Source: Holophagae bacterium | Lineage (GTDB): Bacteria > Acidobacteriota > Holophagae > Acanthopleuribacterales > Acanthopleuribacteraceae | Direction of reading: 5' to 3' | DNA length: 64,000 nucleotides | Assembly (NCBI GenBank): GCA_030429565.1 | Contig: JAUIFE010000021.1 | Span: forward strand, 1 to 64,000 | Part shown: piece after piece, positions 9,096 to 18,510 of the stretch | Position numbering within the stretch: position 1 is the stretch's first letter | How the letters are laid out: the number at the start of each line of letters is the position of its first letter | Translations under genes and position numbers: made by a program | Notes under the pieces: model-generated | Told to the model about the DNA's origin: nothing | Seen by the model: the letters and a program-made list of their open reading frames with translations, nothing else | Databases searched by the model: none

Positions 9096-9761
9096 GGAGG
9101 GCGGCTATTCCGCCACGGAGGATGTGGCGCGCGGCTTTGGTCGTCTGTCGCCATGCTTGGTAACGCGATGGTGTGGTCTCCCATCGGAACCCTTTCCGCT
9201 GCAAAGGGATTCCTTTGAGCCTGGTTGCGCGTTGAGGACGGCAAGGCGGGCTTATTGTGTGGGGAGACTGTGCCGCTAAAAGTGTGTACCCGCGGCAATG
9301 TTACGAGGCGGTGGCGGCAAGAAGGAGAGTCCAGGCATCGTCGCCTCCCAAAAGATTCCACTTTCAACGCGGTGCCATGCACAGGAAACAAGCGATAGAT
9401 CCTGCGCGCTACTTCTACCGAGGTGGTCGAGACCCCAACTGCGCGAAAACCTGTGGTCGCCCTTTCTGCCGTGGTTGATCAAAGCCAACCCCTGTCACAA
9501 GCGCCTCACCAAAAAGGGCGCCAATCTTCCCTCGCTTTCGGAGAACGGCTTCTTCCGCCGGGTGGAACGGGGCGCCAAGGGGCTGGCGGTCCATCGCCTT
9601 TCCTCAAATAAATTTTCCGCAACAACGCGCGATCAGGCTGGGTTCACCTATCCAAAACCTACGCGCGCCACCTCCGAGGCGGACGAGATCACCGAGGGGC
9701 GCCAACCTTCGACGCCCTTTCTCAATAGAGGGAGCTGTTGATCAGCTCCCTCCACCTGTTT
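9096..9761. other. Convergent intergenic region without a recognised gene
   Basis: This 666-bp stretch lies between convergent genes. A GGCGG/CCGCC hairpin (9100-9114) just after the transporter stop lacks a T-run. Open frames of 70-147 codons on both strands have arginine/proline-rich random composition and no ribosome binding sites. The only solid feature is the hairpin at 9728-9752. Confidence 0.5.
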
Positions 9762-9763
9762 TT
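9728..9763. terminator. Intrinsic terminator hairpin next to fadD
   Basis: A perfect 10-bp stem (9728-9737 with 9743-9752, loop of five bases) is followed on the plus strand by a T5 run at 9759-9763. It sits directly behind the fadD stop on the minus strand, where the T-tract is poor. It may stop read-through from the transporter side as well as protect the fadD 3' end. Confidence 0.6.
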
Positions 9764-11438
9764 AGTTGGGGTTGGCCTCGTCGCGCAGGGCGCGACGCAG
9801 GATTTTGCCGACGTTGGTTTTGGGGAGTTCGCTGCGGAACTCAATGTGCTTGGGCCGTTTGTAGCCGGTCAACTCTGTTTTGCAGTATTCGATAAGCTCT
9901 TCTTTGGTCAGACTTTCGTCCTTTTTGACCACGAAGATTTTTACCGCTTCGGTTGACTTGGGGTCGGGCACACCGACGGCCGCCACTTCGAGGACCTTGG
10001 GGTGCGACGCAATCACGTCTTCGATCTCATTGGGGTAGACGTTGAAACCCGAAACCAGAATCATGTCTTTCTTACGGTCGACGATTTTCAAGAAACCGTC
10101 TTCGTTCATGATGGCCACGTCGCCGGTTTTTAAGAAGCCGTCGCTGTGGAAGGTGTCGCGTGTGGCTTCTTCTCGTTGCCAGTAACCCTTCATGACCTGA
10201 GGACCGCTAATGCACAGCTCGCCCTGTTCACCCAAAGGCATGTTGTTGCCTTCATCATCGCGAATTTGGACAATCGTTGAAGAGATTGGCACGCCGATAA
10301 AGCCATTGAAGCCGCTCGTTGTCGCCAATGGGTTGATACAGGCCGCCGGGCTGGTTTCGGTCAGGCCGTATGCCTCAACTAAGGGCGTTCCGGTGACCTC
10401 TTGCCACTTTTCGGCGACCGGACGTTGGACCGCCATGCCGCCGCCCAGCGTCATCTTCAGGCTGGAGAAATCCAGGTTGCAGAACTCCTGGTTGTTGAGC
10501 AATCCGTTGAACAAGGTGTTCACGCCGGTCAGCGCGGTGAAGCGCCATTTGGCCAGTTCCTGGGCGAAACCGGGAATGTCGCGCGGGTTGGGGATCAGCA
10601 CGTTAAGGGCCCCAATCGAGGAAAAGGTCAAGCAGTTAGCGGTCAAGGAGAAGATGTGGTAGAGCGGCAACGGCGTGATGATGATTTCCTTGCCCTCTTC
10701 CAAATCTTTGCCAATCCAGGCCTGTGCCTGGCGCACGTTGGCGGAAACGTTGCGGTGGGTCAGCATGGCACCTTTGGATACGCCGGTGGTGCCGCCGGTG
10801 TATTGCAGGAATGCTAGATCATCTGCATTGATGTCCGCTTTGTTGAACTTGCCACTGCCGCCTTGGGCCAAGGCCGCGTTGAATGAAGTCGTGGTGGGCA
10901 GGTTGAAGGCGGGAACCATTTTTTTGACGTGTTTCACCACGAAGTTGACGATCAACTTCTTAGGGAAGCCCAGCATGTCGCCCAATTCCGTCAAGACCAC
11001 GTGCTCGACCGGCGTTTTGTCGAGTACCTTTTCCAGGGTATTGGCGAAATTGGCCAAAATCACGATGCCTTTGGCGCCGGAATCTTTGAGCTGGTGCTCA
11101 AGCTCGCGCGGCGTGTAAAGCGGGTTGACGTTCACCACAATCAACCCGGCACGGAGGATGCCGAACAAGGCGACGGGGTATTGCAAGATGTTGGGCATCA
11201 TGAGGGCAAACCGGTCGCCTTTTTTGAGGTTGAGTTTGTTCTGTAGGTAGCTCGCAAATTGCGCGCTGAGCAAATCCAGTTCCGCGTACTTAATCGTTTT
11301 GCCCATGCAGGAAAAGGCGTTGTATTCGGGGTATTTGCGGAAGCTTTCTTCAAATATATCAACCACCGAGTTACAGGCAGCTACATCAATGTCGTGGGGC
11401 ACACCCTCGTTGTAGCTTTTTAACCATATTCTTTCCAT
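9762..11438 (-). CDS. fadD: Long-chain-fatty-acid-CoA ligase
   Basis: A 558-residue member of the ANL adenylating superfamily. It activates fatty acids to acyl-CoA via an acyl-adenylate, at the inner face of the membrane. It carries the AMP-binding signature [11 protein letters not shown] (about 213-223), the YGLTETSP motif, the TGD and [13 protein letters not shown] motifs of the C-terminal lid, and the conserved lysine near [11 protein letters not shown]. The N-terminal 150 residues closely follow enterobacterial FadD (for example [20 protein letters not shown]). ATG 11438 is chosen because AGGAG lies just upstream and FadD proteins start here; a longer in-frame ATG at 11510 has no support. 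It pairs functionally with the acyl-CoA dehydrogenase at 18511-19650. Confidence 0.96.
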   Translation of the reverse strand: MERIWLKSYNEGVPHDIDVAACNSVVDIFEESFRKYPEYNAFSCMGKTIKYAELDLLSAQFASYLQNKLNLKKGDRFALMMPNILQYPVALFGILRAGLIVVNVNPLYTPRELEHQLKDSGAKGIVILANFANTLEKVLDKTPVEHVVLTELGDMLGFPKKLIVNFVVKHVKKMVPAFNLPTTTSFNAALAQGGSGKFNKADINADDLAFLQYTGGTTGVSKGAMLTHRNVSANVRQAQAWIGKDLEEGKEIIITPLPLYHIFSLTANCLTFSSIGALNVLIPNPRDIPGFAQELAKWRFTALTGVNTLFNGLLNNQEFCNLDFSSLKMTLGGGMAVQRPVAEKWQEVTGTPLVEAYGLTETSPAACINPLATTSGFNGFIGVPISSTIVQIRDDEGNNMPLGEQGELCISGPQVMKGYWQREEATRDTFHSDGFLKTGDVAIMNEDGFLKIVDRKKDMILVSGFNVYPNEIEDVIASHPKVLEVAAVGVPDPKSTEAVKIFVVKKDESLTKEELIEYCKTELTGYKRPKHIEFRSELPKTNVGKILRRALRDEANPN

Positions 11439-12081
11439 TGTCTCCTCTCTTTCTTCGCTGCCGAGCGCAAAATGGGAACAGTACCGGTGTTCGGGGCCGC
11501 GAAGCTTCACAAGGCGGGCGGACCGAAACCGGGTGGTAGATGTTGAGCTGAAGGACGAGCATGCGGCTCGTCGGGAAGGGTCGTAAACCGAAGGAAACCT
11601 CTTGCTCGAGCCGGGGATCTGGATCGGCGGAAACGGTGCCCGGTGGGCATGGTCCGTCCATCGGTTTCGCTTTAGCGGCCGTCGCCGCGTTGCGGAAACG
11701 GTTCGCCTTCCCCGTGTCGGTGCCGTTGAAACGCGTCGACGCGGGGAAGCCCTGTCGCGAACACCTTTCTGGGCACCTTAGATCCAAGCCGGATATCGTC
11801 GTAAGCGTATTGGGCACAATGATGGGCGAGCCCCATGTTGCGCTTGGCGATGCCGTCGGACACGTAAGCGATCAACGTCGCCGAGGACGTTGGGGGTCAC
11901 GTGAATTCAGACGGCGTCGTTTTCACACGCTCATCTCGAAGGAAGACCTTTTCAGGCAAGCTTGAAGTACGGCCTAAGATAACGCAGATTAGCCCTGAAA
12001 CCAAGTGGGTAATGGTGTTACAGCACTGAATTGTTGGGAGACAGGGGTCTGTTTTGGCGATTTTTCGCTGTATTGCCGCAA
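11439..12081. other. Intergenic region upstream of fadD
   Basis: This 643-bp region lies between two minus-strand genes and should hold the fadD promoter and the 3' end of the cyclase transcript. I see no gene with a ribosome binding site, no strong terminator and no clear repeat. Confidence 0.4.
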
Positions 12082-13164
12082 TCAGTCGTCACTGCGTGCC
12101 GATGGGTCCGACTTGCGTTTGCGTTCACCCAGCACATTGTACAAAATGCGCCGTTTCTCTTTGTTTTTTAAGAACACTTCGCCGATTCGCTCGCACTCGA
12201 ATTGGTCCTTGATCTGTTCCATGATGTCGTGGCCAATAATGATCTGGTCCGGATCGGCTTCAGACTCGTAGCGCGAAGCTGTGTTGACGACGTCCCCGAT
12301 GACGGTGAAATCCAACCGCTGTAGTGACTCGGAACCGATGTTGCCCGAAATCATGTTGCCCGAATTAATGCCGATGGAAACCCGTGCCGGCGTGCGGTTA
12401 CCCAGCAGGTGATTGTCGTTGCCCAGTCGTTCTTTAACGGCCAAGCCGGTTTGCAGGGCTCGCGTCAAGTGGGCGCCGCCGCGGAATACCGCCATCACCG
12501 CATCGCCGATAAACTTGTCCACATAACCATCGTGGCGAATGATTTCGTTGACGATGGTGTCGAAGTAACGGTTTAACAGTTGAACCACTTCGTCCGGCGG
12601 CTGTTTTTCACTCATGCCGGTGAAACCACAAATATCGATGAAAATGACCGTGCCTTGGATGGACTCATTCACCATCAACTGATTCTGGAAATGCGGTTTG
12701 GTCATCATGTGCAATACATTTTCGTTGACGTACATCTTGAGGATGTTGTTTTCGCGAATCGCTTTCGCCGTTTTCTTGAGCTGACCCACGTGGTCCAGCG
12801 TCTTTTGGATCGTAATCTGCAAGTCTTTCATCTGGAGCGGTTTGGTTAAGAAATCGAAGGCGCCGATGTTCATTGCGGTGCGAATGTTTCGCATGTCGCC
12901 GTAAGCCGAAGTGATGATGCTTTTCATCCACGGTCGAATCTCACGCACCCTTTGGATCAGTGTCAGCCCGTCCATTTTCGGCATGTTGATATCGGTGATC
13001 ATCAAATCCAGGTCAGGTTCTCGTTCAATGATGTCAAGCGCCTCCATACCGTTTAGCGCAAAGAAGCACTCGTATTCGCCACTGCGAATGGGGTGACGAA
13101 ACGCCTGACGGATAAGAGACTCGGTGTTGACTTCGTCATCGACAAACAATATTTTCGACGGCAT
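12082..13164 (-). CDS. Response regulator with class III adenylate cyclase domain
   Basis: A 360-residue cytoplasmic protein. The N-terminal receiver (1-125) has the acidic pocket DD at 9-10, phospho-acceptor Asp58 (ITDINMPKMDG), the Ser/Thr switch position and Lys108. A short helical linker leads to a class III cyclase domain (about 165-345). Both metal-binding aspartates are present (Asp177 in FIDICGF, Asp221 in KFIGDAV), as are the adenine-specifying Lys217 and Asp285 and the transition-state pair Asn294/Arg298 (VNTASR). ATP to cAMP activity controlled by phosphorylation is therefore predicted. No cognate kinase is adjacent; the receiver-kinase at 15261 or the kinases at 20484 and 59749 are possible partners. 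It is monocistronic. Confidence 0.94.
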   Translation of the reverse strand: MPSKILFVDDEVNTESLIRQAFRHPIRSGEYECFFALNGMEALDIIEREPDLDLMITDINMPKMDGLTLIQRVREIRPWMKSIITSAYGDMRNIRTAMNIGAFDFLTKPLQMKDLQITIQKTLDHVGQLKKTAKAIRENNILKMYVNENVLHMMTKPHFQNQLMVNESIQGTVIFIDICGFTGMSEKQPPDEVVQLLNRYFDTIVNEIIRHDGYVDKFIGDAVMAVFRGGAHLTRALQTGLAVKERLGNDNHLLGNRTPARVSIGINSGNMISGNIGSESLQRLDFTVIGDVVNTASRYESEADPDQIIIGHDIMEQIKDQFECERIGEVFLKNKEKRRILYNVLGERKRKSDPSARSDD

Positions 13165-13769
13165 GACAGACCTTCATGAGAGCGTTTACCAAAGCGCCGC
13201 CCGCGACGGTTTGGCGGAAACATCAACAAATGCAGTTTGCGAAAAACGGGCGTACCGGCAAGGTGTAGCATATTTTAGCGAGGCTGGGATGAATAACGTG
13301 CCATTGAATGGTTCAGCCTGCTTGCGGTTTGAGCTGCTGAGAAACCAAACCGCCGCCACACGCCCTCACAGTGGCCGGATTGGCACCTAACGTTTGCGGT
13401 TCGGGTCGATGGGATTGCGCATGCCGTTGATCTGAACAAGGTGGGTGCCGTGCGCGGTACGAAAGTACAGCGCCCATTTTACCGCTTGTTGTAGGCCGAC
13501 AGTTGTCCCAATCGTGACGCCGAACAGCGCGCACTTTCAGTTGAACCCGGTGGGCGGGGTGATGGACCCGAAGGGGAACACCAGCCGTATTCTAGCAAAA
13601 AACTTCCTGGAAGCTAGAACCCTTTTGTTCGAGTAACTTCCGAAAGAAGGATGGTGAAAAAACGGGGGCCGCTTCCGGTCAATAAGGTCGCGCCTGAGAA
13701 CTTTTTGGAATGGGGTGCGGTTTTTAGGCCGGCGGGGTTGCCGCGTTCCAGTCTCAACGGGCTGATATG

Positions 13770-13793
13770 AAAAAACCCCGCCAGGGGCGGGGT
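13770..13793 (-). terminator. Strong Rho-independent terminator (minus strand)
   Basis: The stem CCCCGCC (13776-13782) / GGCGGGG (13786-13792), extended by an A-T pair, has a 3-base loop. On the minus strand it is followed by six consecutive U residues (13770-13775). It lies about 370 bp past the stop of the PDZ gene, so the transcript has a long 3' region or there is a separate small RNA. Confidence 0.85.
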
Positions 13794-14160
13794 CGGGTGC
13801 CGAGATCCGGCAAGGCGATGTGGTGGAATCGGGTGTTGACAGGTGGTGAACCTCACCGGATCTCGTGCTTTTCGGTTTGCTTCGGGTTGCGGTCCTCGGC
13901 CAAATTCAGAAACAGATCGATGCCTGGTCGAATTCGGCCCGCCATAGGCCGGTGTGTTTCCCTAAAGGGGGCGCTCTGGTTGGGCCGTTGTGCAAGCAGT
14001 TTCTTGCGCTAAGGGTCGGCCTGAAATCGCCCCGTAAAGGTTTTTGGCAAACCATTAATTTGAGAACTCGCGACACGTTGTGACGGAACGCATGCGATCA
14101 CTGATTTTGCGACAAGCCTCTCGGCGGCTCTCTGATTGCCGGCCGCGTGCCCGTCCTCGT
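13794..14160 (-). ncRNA. Possible structured non-coding RNA ending at the 13770 terminator
   Basis: The minus strand between the PDZ stop and the terminator has no coding frame with a ribosome binding site, yet it carries a perfect 10-bp stem (13856-13865 pairing with 13801-13810) ending 8 nt before a textbook terminator. This could be a 3'-UTR-derived or independently transcribed small RNA. I checked for tmRNA, RNase P and SRP RNA hallmarks and found none. The 5' end is unknown. Confidence 0.25.
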
Positions 14161-14164
14161 TAAC

Positions 14165-14635
14165 TTAGTTTACGGCGACGGCGGTTGCGTGCTGCTCCAT
14201 CAGGTGCATGCCGATATATTTGGCGGCCAGTTCCTCAGGGAAGGTGCCTAATTTGACGTTAACTTGGCGTTCTTGACCCTTGGTGGCGATGGTGTAAGTG
14301 ACCGTATTTCCTGGCTTTACTTGTGCGTAGACACTTTTCATGCCTTCTTTATCGCCGTATTTGACGCCGTTCAGGGCGACCAGTACATCGCCTTGATGTA
14401 GGCCCGCCGCTGCTGCTGGGCTGGCTTCGATCACCCGTTTGACTTTTAGCGCTTTGCTATCTTCGGACCAGTCGAGCTCTACGCCCAACCAGCCTTTGTT
14501 TTGCATTTTTTCGACCATCGCGTTCAAGCAGGTTTGCGAGTCGGCGCTGCATTTGTGACCTTCGCCGGCAAAGGCAAGACCGGAACAGGCAAAAGCAACA
14601 AAAACAAGGACGGAAAGTGAAATGTGACGTTTCAT
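14165..14635 (-). CDS. Small secreted PDZ-domain protein
   Basis: A 156-residue protein with a Sec signal peptide (positive MKRH, hydrophobic core, AFAG cleavage near 23), so it is periplasmic or exported. A PDZ fold occupies about 45-135: the carboxylate-binding segment is WLGVEL, followed by VIEASPAAAAGLHQGDVLVALNG, whose halves are the classic PDZ features. Two cysteines near the mature N-terminus could form a disulfide. There is no protease domain, unlike DegP/HtrA or CtpA, so it is probably an adaptor or binding protein. GGAGG lies 9 nt before the ATG. Its partner is not evident from the neighbours. Confidence 0.9.
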   Translation of the reverse strand: MKRHISLSVLVFVAFACSGLAFAGEGHKCSADSQTCLNAMVEKMQNKGWLGVELDWSEDSKALKVKRVIEASPAAAAGLHQGDVLVALNGVKYGDKEGMKSVYAQVKPGNTVTYTIATKGQERQVNVKLGTFPEELAAKYIGMHLMEQHATAVAVN

Positions 14636-15260
14636 GATAGGTATCCTCCGAAAAAAATCTGAAGTCTTGGTCGCCGGTGAGCAACCGGCTTTTTGTTCGA
14701 ACCATGAATGAATTGTGTTCGACCTTAGGCGACAACACCTGGGTTGTTTCGAGTAGCCGGACCAACTGACAGGACGATGCGTGATGGGTGTCTTGCAGTT
14801 TCATGGTTATGGGTAACCGGGCTCTCTCGAAAATTATGCGCTCCGATTTCTTTCTGATCACCTTATACGCCGGTGTCTGGAAGCCTGTTTCACAAAAAAA
14901 TCAAACTTTTTTGACCCTTTTGGCGACGTTTGAGTTTTCTTGCGGTAACAAAGATGGTTTTTTGCGTGCCGTGAGTCGGGTTTGGGGGGGGTGGCCAATG
15001 GTGGTCGCCGTTTTTAGCGATGTATTTTCGTTTGAATGACGATTAAGTGAATCTTGCGCCGCGCTGACAAGTCCGCCACGCCGCGAAGTTTTAGCCGTTG
15101 TTTTTGTTCTGGTTGTTGCGCGGGTTTCTGTGAGACTATGTCACTAAATTCATTGCAAGAACCGTACTGAGTGGTGGCGCCTTCCGCGTTTTTCTGTGTT
15201 TGGTAACGTCGGTGAGCGGCCCCGTTTATTTTGTGGTGGAAACCAATTGGGGAGTGGGTC
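14636..15260. promoter_or_regulatory. Divergent intergenic region, PDZ protein / receiver-kinase
   Basis: This 625-bp region between divergent genes must contain both promoters. It is A+T-rich around 14880-14930. No operator, riboswitch or small gene could be assigned. Confidence 0.35.
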
Positions 15261-16478
15261 GTGGCGACGGACGACAGGCCGGTAAGCGTTTTGCTCGTGG
15301 ACGATGATGAAATCGACCGCATGGCGTTTGAGCGATTTGTGCGCAAAGGCCGCCATCCCTTCGATGTGGTTCCCGCCGCTTCGAAACGTGCCGCCGCCGC
15401 GCTTTTGGCCGAACGATCTTTTGACGTCGTGATCTTAGACTACCACTTAGGCGACGGCGTGGGTTTGGACCTGTTACCCGATTTGGGTGAGACGCCGGTT
15501 ATTTTTATCACCGGCGGCGGCAGTGAAGAATTTGCCATTCAAGCACTTAGTCGCGGCGCTACCGACTACATGATCAAAGACGCCGAGCGGCATTATCTCC
15601 ATTTGCTGCCTGCCGCCATTCGCGGTGTGCGCGAGCGCAAAGCCGCCGAGCTGGAATTGCGTCGCTCCGAGGAGCGCTACCGCCAATTGGCCGAATTTGC
15701 CGATACCGTGATTCACAACGTCGGCAATGTCCTTAACAGCGTCAATGCCTCTTGCGAATCGATCATGCATATTCTCAACCGCTCGCGTGTCGGACAACTA
15801 GAGCGAGTCAACCAACTGTTGGACCATTGTAAAGACGAAACCGACTTTTTCAGCGCGCATCCCAAGGGCAAACAAATTCCCGATTACCTCAAGGGTTTGC
15901 AGGTTAAATTGGATCGCGAGCACCAAAGTATTCAGGACGAAACGCAGGGCATTCTTAAACGTTTGTTGCTGATTCGCGAAATCATTGAGACCCAGCAATC
16001 ACAGGGCAAGGTTGGTGACGTCGGTGAATTGTTGCTGCTCTCCGAAATCGTCGAAGATGCTGTGAAGGTGCGTTCCTCGGCCCTGCAGAAATACCGCATT
16101 TCGTTGTCCGTTGAGATTCCCGACGGGCTGCGGGTGTTTGCGCCCAAGGTAAAGCTGACCCACATTCTCATTAACTTGCTCAAAAACAGCATTGAAGCCA
16201 TTGCCGATCACCATGGATCGGCGCGTCGAATTGGGGTCCATGCGCAACGCGGGGAGGATGGGCGCATCTTGCTCAAAATAGAGGACACCGGAATCGGCAT
16301 CGATGAAACAACCTATCGCGGGTTGTTCCAGCACGGGTTTACCACCAAAAAAGACGGGCACGGTTACGGCTTGCACTATTGTGCCCGCATTATGAAAGAG
16401 CTCAAAGGTGAGGTGCAGGTCCACAGTAACGGGCGCGGCACTGGTGCGACCGTCACGCTCATTTTTGCCGCGTCTTAG
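15261..16478 (+). CDS. Hybrid receiver-histidine kinase (cytoplasmic)
   Basis: A 405-residue protein with the order receiver then kinase. The receiver (1-125) has VDDDE at 13-17, phospho-acceptor Asp60 (VILDYHLGDG) and Lys106. A coiled linker (ERKAAELELRRSEERY) leads to a histidine-containing helix with His152 in IHNVGNVLNSV, the variant H-box with a conserved Asn rather than HEIRNP. The C-terminal GHKL ATPase domain has the N-box INLLKNSIEAI, DTGIGI and the glycine lid GHGYGLHY. It has no membrane segment, so it acts as an intermediate in a phosphorelay. GTG 15261 is preferred: GGGGAG lies 6 nt upstream and the domain begins soon after. It shares a terminator with the convergent STAS gene. 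Confidence 0.92.
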   Translation: MATDDRPVSVLLVDDDEIDRMAFERFVRKGRHPFDVVPAASKRAAAALLAERSFDVVILDYHLGDGVGLDLLPDLGETPVIFITGGGSEEFAIQALSRGATDYMIKDAERHYLHLLPAAIRGVRERKAAELELRRSEERYRQLAEFADTVIHNVGNVLNSVNASCESIMHILNRSRVGQLERVNQLLDHCKDETDFFSAHPKGKQIPDYLKGLQVKLDREHQSIQDETQGILKRLLLIREIIETQQSQGKVGDVGELLLLSEIVEDAVKVRSSALQKYRISLSVEIPDGLRVFAPKVKLTHILINLLKNSIEAIADHHGSARRIGVHAQRGEDGRILLKIEDTGIGIDETTYRGLFQHGFTTKKDGHGYGLHYCARIMKELKGEVQVHSNGRGTGATVTLIFAAS

Positions 16479-16490
16479 GCGTTAACGAAA

Positions 16491-16533
16491 AAAGCACCTC
16501 GCGGGGAGAGCCCGGAGGTGCTTGGTTTTTTTT
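16491..16533. terminator. Bidirectional intrinsic terminator
   Basis: The stem 16492-16500 / 16515-16523 is extended by an inner CGGG/CCCG stem with a one-base bulge. It is followed by T8 (16526-16533) on the plus strand and a run of T on the minus strand. It terminates both the receiver-kinase gene (stop at 16478) and the STAS gene (stop at 16548). Confidence 0.92.
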
Positions 16534-16547
16534 CCTTGCGACGCGGG

Positions 16548-16895
16548 TTAGGCGGCATGGCTGAGGGCCATCTTTGCGTCTTCAATCGAGTCGTAAATCG
16601 GGAGAACCGTTATCAGTTGGGTGAGCGTCATGAGGTCGTAAATCTTGGCGTTGAGATTCGCCAAAAATAACGTTTTACCTTGGCTCTGCAGCTCGGTGAA
16701 TTGCGAGATCAGTTCGCCGACACCTGAACTGTCCATGTAACTGACGCGCTTGAAATCGAGAATCAGCGCATCGGCGCCGGTGTTCGATACGTCGCTAATT
16801 ACGTTGCGCAGGTGAACATCGCCGGCACCGATATCGATGCGGCCTTGTAGCCTGATAATTGTAAAATGTTCGTGCGCTTCTATAGTGCTTTTCAT
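16548..16895 (-). CDS. STAS-domain anti-anti-sigma factor-like protein
   Basis: A 115-residue single-domain STAS protein of the SpoIIAA/RsbV type. The diagnostic loop MDSSGVGELI is at 54-63, with the serine that is phosphorylated by a partner anti-sigma kinase in known family members. Such proteins switch partner binding by phosphorylation. No RsbW-type kinase or sigma-B-type factor lies next to it, so the partner is elsewhere. A strong GGAGG precedes two consecutive ATG codons; the second (16895, spacing 7) is preferred, the first would be 16898. Longer upstream in-frame sequence is low-complexity and unlikely to be translated. It converges on the receiver-kinase gene. Confidence 0.9.
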   Translation of the reverse strand: MKSTIEAHEHFTIIRLQGRIDIGAGDVHLRNVISDVSNTGADALILDFKRVSYMDSSGVGELISQFTELQSQGKTLFLANLNAKIYDLMTLTQLITVLPIYDSIEDAKMALSHAA

Positions 16896-17795
16896 CATCT
16901 CACCTCCAAGGGGACGAAACAGTGGGCGTGAGCCGTGCGTTGGGCGCAACAGGGCGGACAACGGCCGAGCCGCGGGCAAGCGGTGCCGGTGTCGGCGTTT
17001 ACGGCCAGACCCGTCAAAGAACGATTGTCGTTGCTCTCGTTGGTTGTTAGGGATGGAGGGAACCGAATCCTTAGGCGGCCTTTGAACCCAATACGGCCGT
17101 TTCGGTTGTGCCACCAAATGTCACGTTTGAATCGTTGTTGTTCGAACGTATGGCATGAATGCAGTTTGATTTTGCAAATGACACGGGGTTAACGACGCTT
17201 GTCGACAAGTATCACAAGGTTTGTGACTGAATGTCTCGCCGTGCCCGTGTAGACCCTGGCTGTCCAATTGTCGGGTGTGATTATCTTCTACCCCTCCACC
17301 ACTCGGTATTCCTAAACGTCAAGCAGTGGTAAAAAGTTTGTTGTTTTTTTGGGAAAAATCGCATAGGCGGCCGGCCTTGGGTGGTGGCGCCGGCGCGACG
17401 CTTCGCATCCACGAATGATTGGCAACAGAGCCGGCTCGTTTGCGCCTGAGACCATTGAGGCGTGCGTGCCTTAAAACAAGCGTTTACTTCCAAGGGCGTG
17501 GCGATCGGCTTTGTGCCGCAGATCTTGACCGCTAATCGCTTTTCTTGCGGGGCGGCGCCCCTTTTCCGGTGGTACTCCTCCTCGACCTCCGCGTCCATGG
17601 TTGATTTGTGGTGTGGTCCAGTCGGCGGATGGCTGAGAAATTCACCTTAAGCTCGGCCGTCAAATAACCGACAAGGGAAACATTGTCGCTCTCGTTAACT
17701 TGGTGTTTGCCTGTCGTTTTGTGCCACCTCTCGGTATTAACCCTTGCGTTTTTGGGTACAGCGCCTTGTGGCAGGTGAGCGCCCAAGGAGTTTTT
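16896..17795. other. 900-bp region without a recognised gene
   Basis: This lies between the divergent STAS gene and the antitoxin-like gene. Short frames on both strands lack ribosome binding sites and family features. A similar short string (ACTCGGTATT / TCTCGGTATT) occurs near 17303 and 17730, too short to interpret. It could be decayed mobile DNA associated with the toxin-antitoxin pair, but nothing proves it. Confidence 0.4.
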
Positions 17796-18008
17796 ATGTT
17801 GAAAAACATCACCTTAAGTGCCGAGGAGTCGCTGATTCAGCGCGCTCGTGCACGTGCCGCTCTGGAGAAACGAACGCTCAATGCTTTATTTCGAGAGTGG
17901 TTGGCCCGTTATGCCGGAAAAGAACGCGATCTCGACGGATATCAGCAGCTCATGCAAAAAATAAATTACGCCAAGCCAAAGGCTGTGCCCGCCGCCCCCA
18001 AGGAATGA
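17796..18008 (+). CDS. Putative antitoxin (ribbon-helix-helix type)
   Basis: A 70-residue protein. An N-terminal beta-strand (MLKNITLSAEE) followed by two amphipathic helices (LIQRARARAALEKRT, LNALFREWLARYAG) matches the length and layout of VapB/ParD-like ribbon-helix-helix antitoxins, with a disordered tail that would wrap the toxin. AAGGAG lies 5 nt before the ATG. The PIN-domain gene follows after 64 bp, the usual antitoxin-toxin order. The type of antitoxin is inferred from layout and partner. Autoregulation of the pair would be expected but no operator was identified. Confidence 0.75.
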   Translation: MLKNITLSAEESLIQRARARAALEKRTLNALFREWLARYAGKERDLDGYQQLMQKINYAKPKAVPAAPKE

Positions 18009-18072
18009 CCTTTTCTTGGTTCCGTCCCCTACCCGCCCTCGAGTTGATTAGAAACACCAGGAAGGTCACATC

Positions 18073-18498
18073 ATGGAAGGAAGATACTTTCTCGATACCG
18101 ACATTTTTTTGTGGAGTTTTGACGAAAGCGACCCCGACCGCTGTCAAATAGCACGCAAGTTGATTGGGACGGCCTTGGCCGAACATGTCGGCATTATTAG
18201 TTACCAAGTCGTCGAAGAAGTGTTGTCTTTGGTGCTGGACCGCTTCGAAGTCAAGCTTTCCTCCGGCGATTCAGAAACCTATTTGGAGCGGGTTTTGCTA
18301 CCGTTGTGTGAAGTGTATCCCACCGCTGAGCTTTACCAGTCGGCCTTGACCCTTGCCGACGAGCGCAAGCTGTCCTATCGCGATGCCTTAATTGTCGCCG
18401 GCGCGCGTTGGGGAAGTTGCAAGGTCTTGTTTTCTGGGAAGTTTACTCATGGTGGGCACATTGGTGCGCTTGCACTGTACAACCCTTTCGAAACGTAA
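18073..18498 (+). CDS. PIN-domain protein, VapC-like toxin with altered active site
   Basis: A 141-residue single PIN domain. The first acidic pair (Asp8, Asp10 in FLDTDIFLW), the central glutamates (Glu48/49 in YQVVEEV) and the third acidic residue (Asp104 in LSYRDALIV) are present. In related proteins the C-terminal strand carries SEDxxHG; here it is SGKFTHGG (121-128), so both acidic residues are replaced by Gly and Lys. The end NPF is retained. Active VapC proteins are Mg-dependent RNases; this one may be weakened, inactive, or use another residue. AGGAAGG lies 7 nt upstream of the start. It forms a pair with the gene at 17796. Confidence 0.87.
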   Translation: MEGRYFLDTDIFLWSFDESDPDRCQIARKLIGTALAEHVGIISYQVVEEVLSLVLDRFEVKLSSGDSETYLERVLLPLCEVYPTAELYQSALTLADERKLSYRDALIVAGARWGSCKVLFSGKFTHGGHIGALALYNPFET

Positions 18499-18510
18499 TT
18501 AGGAACCTGT

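Larger units (their letters stand above)
13165..14164. other. 1-kb intergenic region containing a structured segment and terminator
   Basis: No protein gene is supported here. On the minus strand, downstream of the PDZ gene, there is a 10-bp perfect inverted repeat (13801-13810 / 13856-13865) immediately before a strong terminator (13770-13793). The remainder toward the cyclase gene (13165-13769) should contain the cyclase promoter but shows nothing assignable. Confidence 0.5.

Noticed and set aside
9298-9741. Plus-strand frame of 147 codons between the transporter and fadD
   Set aside because: Composition is that of random GC-rich sequence, no ribosome binding site, and it ends inside the terminator hairpin.
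13794-14164. tmRNA, RNase P RNA or SRP RNA at the structured minus-strand segment
   Set aside because: None of the conserved cores of these RNAs is present, so only an unspecified structured RNA is proposed.
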